Assembly: GCA_025093555.1 (NCBI GenBank)
Contig: JAIWNF010000035.1
Location: forward strand, 124,001-188,000
Direction of reading: 5' to 3'
Source: Circinella umbellata
Taxonomy: Eukaryota; Mucoromycota; Mucoromycetes; Mucorales; Lichtheimiaceae
DNA length: 64,000 bases
This document shows, in pieces, positions 58,325 through 64,000 of this stretch; the stretch's first letter is position 1; each line of letters begins with the position of its first letter. The position numbers and the translations under genes were made by a program. The notes under the pieces were generated by a model. It searched no databases. It saw nothing but the letters and a program-made list of their open reading frames with translations, and was not told where the DNA came from.

Positions 58325-59569
58325 TGTTTTAGAAAAGAGTAGGGAGTAAAAAAAAAAGTAAAGAAGAAAGAAGAAAGAAGATAAAAAGAAAAAATGGAAG
58401 TTTATTTACGATCTCAAAAAAAAAAAAAGGCGCTGAGTGGGATTGTTTTGAATATCAAAAAATTATATTAAGTCTGCTTTATACTACGTATTCGAATTCA
58501 CATGTAGGGAGGAGAACAACGCTTTACTAAGTTCCTAAATTTCTTTAGTGTCCGAATTCGTTATCCGCGAAAAATAGCCAATCAATCCCTAGTACGAATG
58601 TTTCTCCACTTCTTGTAAATAGCATTACACAGCAGAAAAAGGTTCAAGTAATTCGTTAGTCACATTCTTTTTTTTTTTATAAAGATATAAAATATAAATA
58701 TCAAAACAAATATTATAATAATCTTTTTTTTTTCGTGATTATCTCGTGAGCTGTCATTTTTATTGAAAATGTAATAAACAAATAGGGATGATGTGGGAAG
58801 AAATTCAAGGACTCCTCATGTGAAAGAATAAAAAAAAGATCAACTTCTTTCTTTCTAAGCAATAAAGGTAAAATGTCCAGTTTTTTCACATGGTTTTTTT
58901 TTTTTTTGTACTCTAAAATATATAAACTAATTTTTTTTACGTCTTTCTTTTTTTTTCTTTCTTTTTTGTTCTCTTTCATATATAAACATATAACACATTT
59001 TTTTTAACCAGTTTTTCCCTTTTAGGCTCATTAATTGTTATGGAATAAAGAAACTCATTTTTTTGTTTGGATGTAACACATTCAATCATTATGTTTTTGA
59101 ACAAGATACCAAAAAAAAAAAGGTCAAGTGACGTGATCAATGACATAAAATAGAAACAGATAAAAATGTAGGATTCTGTTATTTTTTTTGGACTGAGAAA
59201 CCGATAAAACTAAACAGCTGCCATTTAGTAAGCAATATTCCCCACATTTTTTCCGAATTATCAGAGTTTATTTTATCCAATTAAAACCCTTTCAATAATT
59301 GGGCTTTTCCCCTTTGGTTATTATAGTTCCGCCGTCAATTGTGAGATAAATACGAGGACTAAAGTAAAATATAGTTGAGAATCTGTTTATTCCTGAAATA
59401 AAATAACTACTCTTATATCTTTTCTAAATTATGTAACTATCTTATTTTATCCGATTATGGCCAAACTATGTTTTATACGAATGGATGAGAAGACCTATTA
59501 TATTTGTTCTATTATAAATATTAATTCTAGATCATTCTCTGAAACCGTTTATGACAGTTGTTACTAATC
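58325..59569. other. AT-rich intergenic region
   Basis: Peroxidase promoter and leader (GA-rich at 58330-58400), then ~1.1 kb of AT-rich spacer with no supportable gene. Confidence 0.55.
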
Positions 59570-61223
59570 TCATTCTTTCTTTAATGTTCCTTTTTTATCC
59601 GGATTAATAGTAAAGTATGCAGGGAATGCAACACGTCCAATTTCTTGCATAATGTACATACCATCATGTCGTAAGCGCATTAAATAGAAGATGATGCTGA
59701 AGCCATTGATCTGGAAAGCCAAAGCTGCCTGCAGTTTATTCATATCAACTGTGTCTTTGCAAAAAGCTCCGAGACGAAGGAGATCAAGGCAGAGAGCGTG
59801 GTTGTCAGTTGTGGGGCGCGCCAATTTAACTTCTCCAAATCCAAGACTCTGACCGAAATCTCTTCGTTGTATTTTTGAAATTGTTGCATCAGGGCACTTA
59901 TCAGCACTTTCATCACAAGTAACATTTGACCATCGTAAAAGAATATTTTTATCAGGGTCCGAAAAGAGTGCAGACAGGAAGTGGGTCGAAATACATTATG
60001 AATAGTTCGTATTCCCCTAATGATTGCTTGTTTTTTATGGGCAACAGTGGCAGCTTACGTATACTATTACAAAATTGTCAGTTTTATTCTTTACAAGATA
60101 AAACCTCAATCCCACTTTTCAAAGTGACTTATCATGCTTTTATTCCTAAGATGAGTGATTTTTGAATTGGACAAAGATCTTTTCCGAGCGTTAATAACTC
60201 GATTTCCGCATCATCTTTACTTTGATTGTTGCTTTCAACATTGTTCACAATTCGACTCAACTTGGTAAACACATTATTACGCATGTCTTGCCTTGGGTCC
60301 AAACACTCTTTCAAAAGATATGAATCCAAATCATACAAAATCTCTTCAGTAAAAAATGTTAATGACGAGCTGGCTGTATTGCTCCGGTGCCAAGAGGAGG
60401 ATATTCGACAGGCTCAGAAGCTCATGGATGGACGATTCGATGAGAAACAGATGATCGGTTGATATTTCTGCCACAGCCTGCTTGAACTTTGTAAATAATA
60501 GTGCTATATCTGCCTCCTCGAAAAGCCATGGAGCAAGGACAGGGGAGTTTTCGACATCATGTATATTAGTATTTTGTGCTGAATTGATGGGCGAGAGTGG
60601 CGGTGTCGATCCATTGTCATTATTGACTATGGAATCCGATCTATCGTCGCTATTGATTGTAGAACTAGTGCTTGGTGCTGGATTAACGGGCGACAGTGAT
60701 GATGGCGATTTATTGCCGCTATTGACTGTAGGACTAGTGCACGATGATGGCAATGAAGAATTACTACTGCTTGGTTCTAAATCAGTCGACGACGACGATG
60801 GTGATATAGATTTTTCAGAAGATAATACTGGTTTATCTGCTGGTTCATTTCTTGACATGGAGGTAAGTATTCCTAACGCGTCTTGTGCACAATCAGATAT
60901 TGAGTGCATCCTTCCTGAACGTCAAGTTGAGTTTTTTTGTTTATCCTATCGATCCAGAACTTTTTATACTCTTCAGTGTGCCTCCAGGTCGTCAATCCTG
61001 AAGTCAAACGTTCGCTATCATCTCCGAAAATGGCTTTACTAATTATTGAGCCGTATCTGCTCAATGCATACTGTTTATTTATAATGCTATACTTTTCCAC
61101 AAACGATGCCAAAGTAAGATCATCTTTATTATCAAACCATCATTGAATATCAGCAGAAAGTACACGATTCTTCTTGTTTAGTGAATTTTTTTTGGTACAG
61201 AGATTGCATCTCGCTTCATTTGG
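59570..61223 (-). pseudogene. Frameshifted gene of an uncharacterised, probably Mucoromycota-specific family
   Basis: On the minus strand, successive pieces in different frames read as one protein. A Cys pair (RCNLC, ~61210) begins it, interrupted by TGA at 61140-61142. WFDNKDDLTLASFVEKYS... follows to about 60920, then a frame change at ~60905-60925. The next piece, MHSISDCAQDALG..., leads into a long Ser/Pro/Asn repeat-like linker (60580-60860) and an alpha-helical stretch to 60350. A further frame change lies in the A/T run at 60352-60357, followed by TEEILYDLDSYLLKE... to 60132. A last open piece (~59970-59570) contains DPDKNILLRWSNVTCDES, KLARPTTDNHALCLDLLRLG and GFSIIFYLMRLRHDGMYI. The last block resembles hypothetical proteins I recall as repeated in Mucorales genomes; that is from memory and unverified. 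Function is unknown. Two breaks lie in homopolymers, so some could be sequencing errors, but the TGA is not. Confidence 0.65.
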
Positions 61224-61985
61224 TCACAACTAATATGTAGAAAAGAGTGTAGTTTTTTTTTATTTTTCAAAAGCATCACGAAAAATTAGTTCTTCATTCT
61301 GATACATTTCTTTTTTGACGGATCGAGTTGTTCTTAGATATTGGAAACTGATCCCAAGGCAAGCTGGACGTTTTTGGGGGGAAAAGAATACCAATTTTCG
61401 CCCGTTTCAATAAATGAGTACTAATTGTACTAATTGTTAACCAAATTTTTCATTTTGATTTCATGTGAAAGCTAAATTATCAATCCGTCCACTCTTTGTC
61501 ATATTAACATACCTCAATGTGTTTTTTTTGCTTTTATAAAATTGATTATAATTATTATACATAGCTATTATTTGAAAACTTTTTATAGCATGAAATATAG
61601 AAAAATCAAAAGGCAGACTGATAAACTACTTAGGATCACTAAATCACTCTAAAGTAGAATCATTTTTACCGCTCTTTTCTAAAGTTTTGTCATAACATGT
61701 ATATTTAGGGGCATATTTAGGGGGACCAAATTATACAAGATCAATAAAATATAAGTGATCGCTTGTTGTTATAACTGATATATTCTATAGGTGCATTAAA
61801 ATAATGAACGATTTTGTTTTCTTCAAGAGATATATTTCAAGTTCATAAAGTCTAACATAATAAAAAAGCCATCGTGGTATTGCAGTTGGATAATCTATAT
61901 TACATATAAGTTGATGTTAGATGTACGAATGTATTCTTTTTTTTCTCAGTCTATTGATATATTGACGTTATTATTTTGATCAGTG

Positions 61986-62019
61986 AAAGTAACCTTATTT
62001 TTATAGGCAAGGTTACTTT
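61986..62019 (+). repeat. Hairpin followed by T run
   Basis: AAAGTAACCTT (61986-61996) and AAGGTTACTTT (62009-62019) form a perfect 11-bp inverted repeat with a 12-nt loop, and the right arm runs into a T tract. It looks like a stem-loop; no transcript ending there is known. Confidence 0.6.
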
Positions 62020-63060
62020 TTTTTGCACTAACCAAAAAAAAAAAAAGAGAGTGGAAGAAGAGATACTGTGAAGAATTGAGTGGAAACAGAAAAAAAATTT
62101 TCGTATTTTCAGTTATGAAAGAGGGTTTTTTTTGTAACTTGTACTACTTAACTAAACATTCATTAGGATCCCACGCACAAAATCTTTTCGGGAATTCTTT
62201 GACGATGTTGAAATCCACAATTTTATGTATAAAAAAATAATAATAGTAATACTGGTAATAAATAAACCATAAGATTATCCCGAGGTTCCAAAACTGATGT
62301 AATTCGCAAGACCAAAGAATAATATTATCGTTCATAGTTACGTATACTCTTAATAACAAATTGCATGTTATATGCATGTATGTAGATCATGCGGAACTTC
62401 GGCACTCAGTTTCCTTTTTCTTATAAGCTCCTTGGTGACTTTTTTTTTTTAAGTTTTTTCAAAGTTTAGGTTTTTGATTTGCCATAGTAAATATATGGAA
62501 ATTTCTATAATGATTCAATACTGTGATTCCTATTCCGTATGGAATAAAACTAATCATACATATAGAGGTGTAATATATAATAATATGAATAACTTATTGC
62601 TTCCGATGTCAAATGAACAATAACATATATAAATATATTTGTATATAAAAGTAATTTTTTACAGTAATAGTTTTTTTTCCCAAGGTGGTTGATATACCCA
62701 TGAATTTTTTTTTCGCTATAGTAATATATAATATGATATGCAGACAAAATCTTTACATTCTAGACTTTATTATCATTATTATGGATACTGTATAATGTAC
62801 GTACGTAAAAGCCAAGACAAATCAGCTTAATGCATTATTTTCCCTGGGGGTAAAAAAAAAAGGTTTATTAATTATGGTATCAGTGGCGTTTATAATCTAA
62901 AAAAACACTATATTGGTTAGTATAATATGATGAAATTATTGACTCACTGTGGATTGCTCTCTTGGTGCGGTCAAAATATTTTTTTTTTATATAAATACAC
63001 ATTCCCTACTTCCCCCAATCCCCACCCCTACTCCCACCGGCCTTTTTTGTTTGCTGCGGC

Positions 63061-63076
63061 GGTTATCATGATAACC
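63061..63076. repeat. Perfect 16-bp palindrome
   Basis: GGTTATCATGATAACC is its own reverse complement. It sits 9 bp before a second hairpin. It could be a dimeric-protein binding site, or chance. Confidence 0.6.
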
Positions 63077-63085
63077 AAAAATGGT

Positions 63086-63120
63086 TTGTACTACATATTG
63101 ATTTTTTATATGTAGTACAA
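63086..63120 (+). repeat. 13-bp inverted repeat
   Basis: TTGTACTACATAT (63086-63098) and ATATGTAGTACAA (63108-63120) are perfect inverted copies with a 9-nt loop. Confidence 0.7.
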
Positions 63121-64000
63121 CTGCAGTAGCGTCCCTGACCACAAAGAATCACGTCAAAAGACAATAACTTAAATGTGTGGGGGGGGGAGAAAAGAAAATA
63201 TCAAGAATAATATCTTGTAATATATCTTGTTTTAGTAAAATAACAAGAATAACCAAACTATTTTTACATTCACTAACATACTTTCAATGATGTTTTAAAA
63301 AAAGAAAGGGGCTTTGATTATTATTACTTTATATATTTTTATTTTGGTTCGACCGATAGCACGGACCATGTTTTTATTGGTGTAAAAAGTTAGACAACAA
63401 CAAATACATCTTTTTGATGTAAAAATATTATGTGATCAAAAACATTCTCATTGTCAACACCATTATCCCTTTTTTCCTTCTATAACTTCATCACCCCTCA
63501 AAATGGAAAAGTTATATGCAAAAAAATGTATAGAAGAAAACTTTTACCCGATGATCTCGCTGTAAGTATTAGATAATATATGTGGAATATTGTATATAGA
63601 ACCAAAACAAAGAAAACAAAAATCTGGTGTCGAGAGAAAGGAAAAAAATAGTTAAGGGCAAAGGGAGTTTAAAGGAGAGAAAGACTTTAAGTCCTTTGAT
63701 CCAATAATTAAGGAGGGAATAAGTGCCACTTTTGGATTTGCTGACTCAGAAATTGAGGTGAAAAAAAAAAGTACCCGTCATTTTTGCTCATAAAAACTTG
63801 CACAACATAAAAACCATCCACACGTGCCTTTATCTTTTCTTTCTTTTTTTTTTTTTAGTACATTTTCTATATAAAAACAAAGAACTCATTTTCTTTCTTT
63901 ATTTTTTTTTTATTTCTCCAACTTTTCTTCTTCTTCAAAAGAATTTGATACTTTCAACCAAAAAACAACAACAACAGCAACAAGAAATAATAAAAGACAC

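Larger units (their letters stand above)
61224..64000. other. Gene-poor right end
   Basis: AT-rich sequence with hairpins (listed). The last ~250 bp become CT rich and then A rich with a CAACAACAACAGCAACAAG tract, which looks like the leader of a plus-strand gene starting beyond the window. No gene is supported within it. Confidence 0.5.

Noticed and set aside
60482..61042. Plus-strand 186-codon frame
   Set aside because: It is the antisense shadow of the Ser/Pro-rich linker and flanking coding sequence on the minus strand.
62144..62377. Minus-strand frame ending EFPKRFCAWDPNECLVK
   Set aside because: Only the last ~20 residues look coding; the rest is Tyr/Phe/Ile noise and no second exon was found.
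63503..63660. ATG at 63503 with a GTAAGT donor and a possible second exon
   Set aside because: The product would be ~37 Lys-rich residues without any likeness; a chance splice-site pair is more likely.
1..64000. CRISPR array, rRNA operon, integrated virus, biosynthetic megasynthase
   Set aside because: I looked for regular direct repeats, rRNA signatures, capsid or polymerase motifs and large modular enzymes and found none.

Overview
This window is nuclear DNA from a filamentous fungus, most likely an early-diverging one (Mucoromycota, Mucorales-like). The evidence is strong AT richness with long A and T homopolymers, many short GT-AG introns (about 45-250 bp), single-gene transcription units, a CYP509-like P450 remnant beside a carotenoid cleavage oxygenase, and ordinary fungal housekeeping genes. 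No genus can be named from the sequence alone. I see no prokaryotic operon, CRISPR array or virus.

Layout. 0-5 kb is gene dense: a FIST-domain protein (running off the left edge), a small coiled-coil protein, an M50B-like membrane protease and a Ran1/Sks1-type protein kinase. 5-19.5 kb is gene poor. It holds a decayed cytochrome P450 (10.8-13.0 kb) tail to tail with an intact carotenoid oxygenase (13.6-15.5 kb), a 1.35-kb element with ~149-bp terminal inverted repeats (16.06-17.41 kb), and scraps of broken coding sequence near 18.1-18.7 kb. 19.5-30.7 kb carries a PEX22-like peroxin, a GPI-type aspartyl protease, tRNA-Arg(TCG), a proteasome-assembly chaperone (PSMG1-like), lipoyl synthase and a TMEM41/VTT membrane protein. 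30.7-36.7 kb is nearly empty apart from a GC-richer island at about 33.0-33.6 kb.

36.7-46.2 kb has a Sel1-repeat chitin-synthase activator (SKT5/CHS4 type, C-terminal CaaX box), a carnitine acyltransferase and an 11-exon Cdc11-class septin. 48.8-58.3 kb has a CASP-type golgin, a GNAT acetyltransferase, an Ap4A phosphorylase, a rhomboid-family protein and a cytochrome-c-peroxidase-like heme peroxidase. The last 6 kb hold one multiply frameshifted gene (59.6-61.2 kb) and AT-rich sequence with hairpins.

How the genes relate. Most are independent housekeeping functions: mitochondrial lipoylation, acyl-carnitine transfer, peroxisome import, Golgi and ER membrane traffic, septin ring and chitin deposition, and peroxide detoxification. 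The septin and the SKT5-like activator would plausibly act together at septa and growth sites. The carotenoid oxygenase with the dead P450 hints at a former apocarotenoid gene pair. Exon joins below were built by hand from open frames, GT/AG sites and phase, and have no transcript support.
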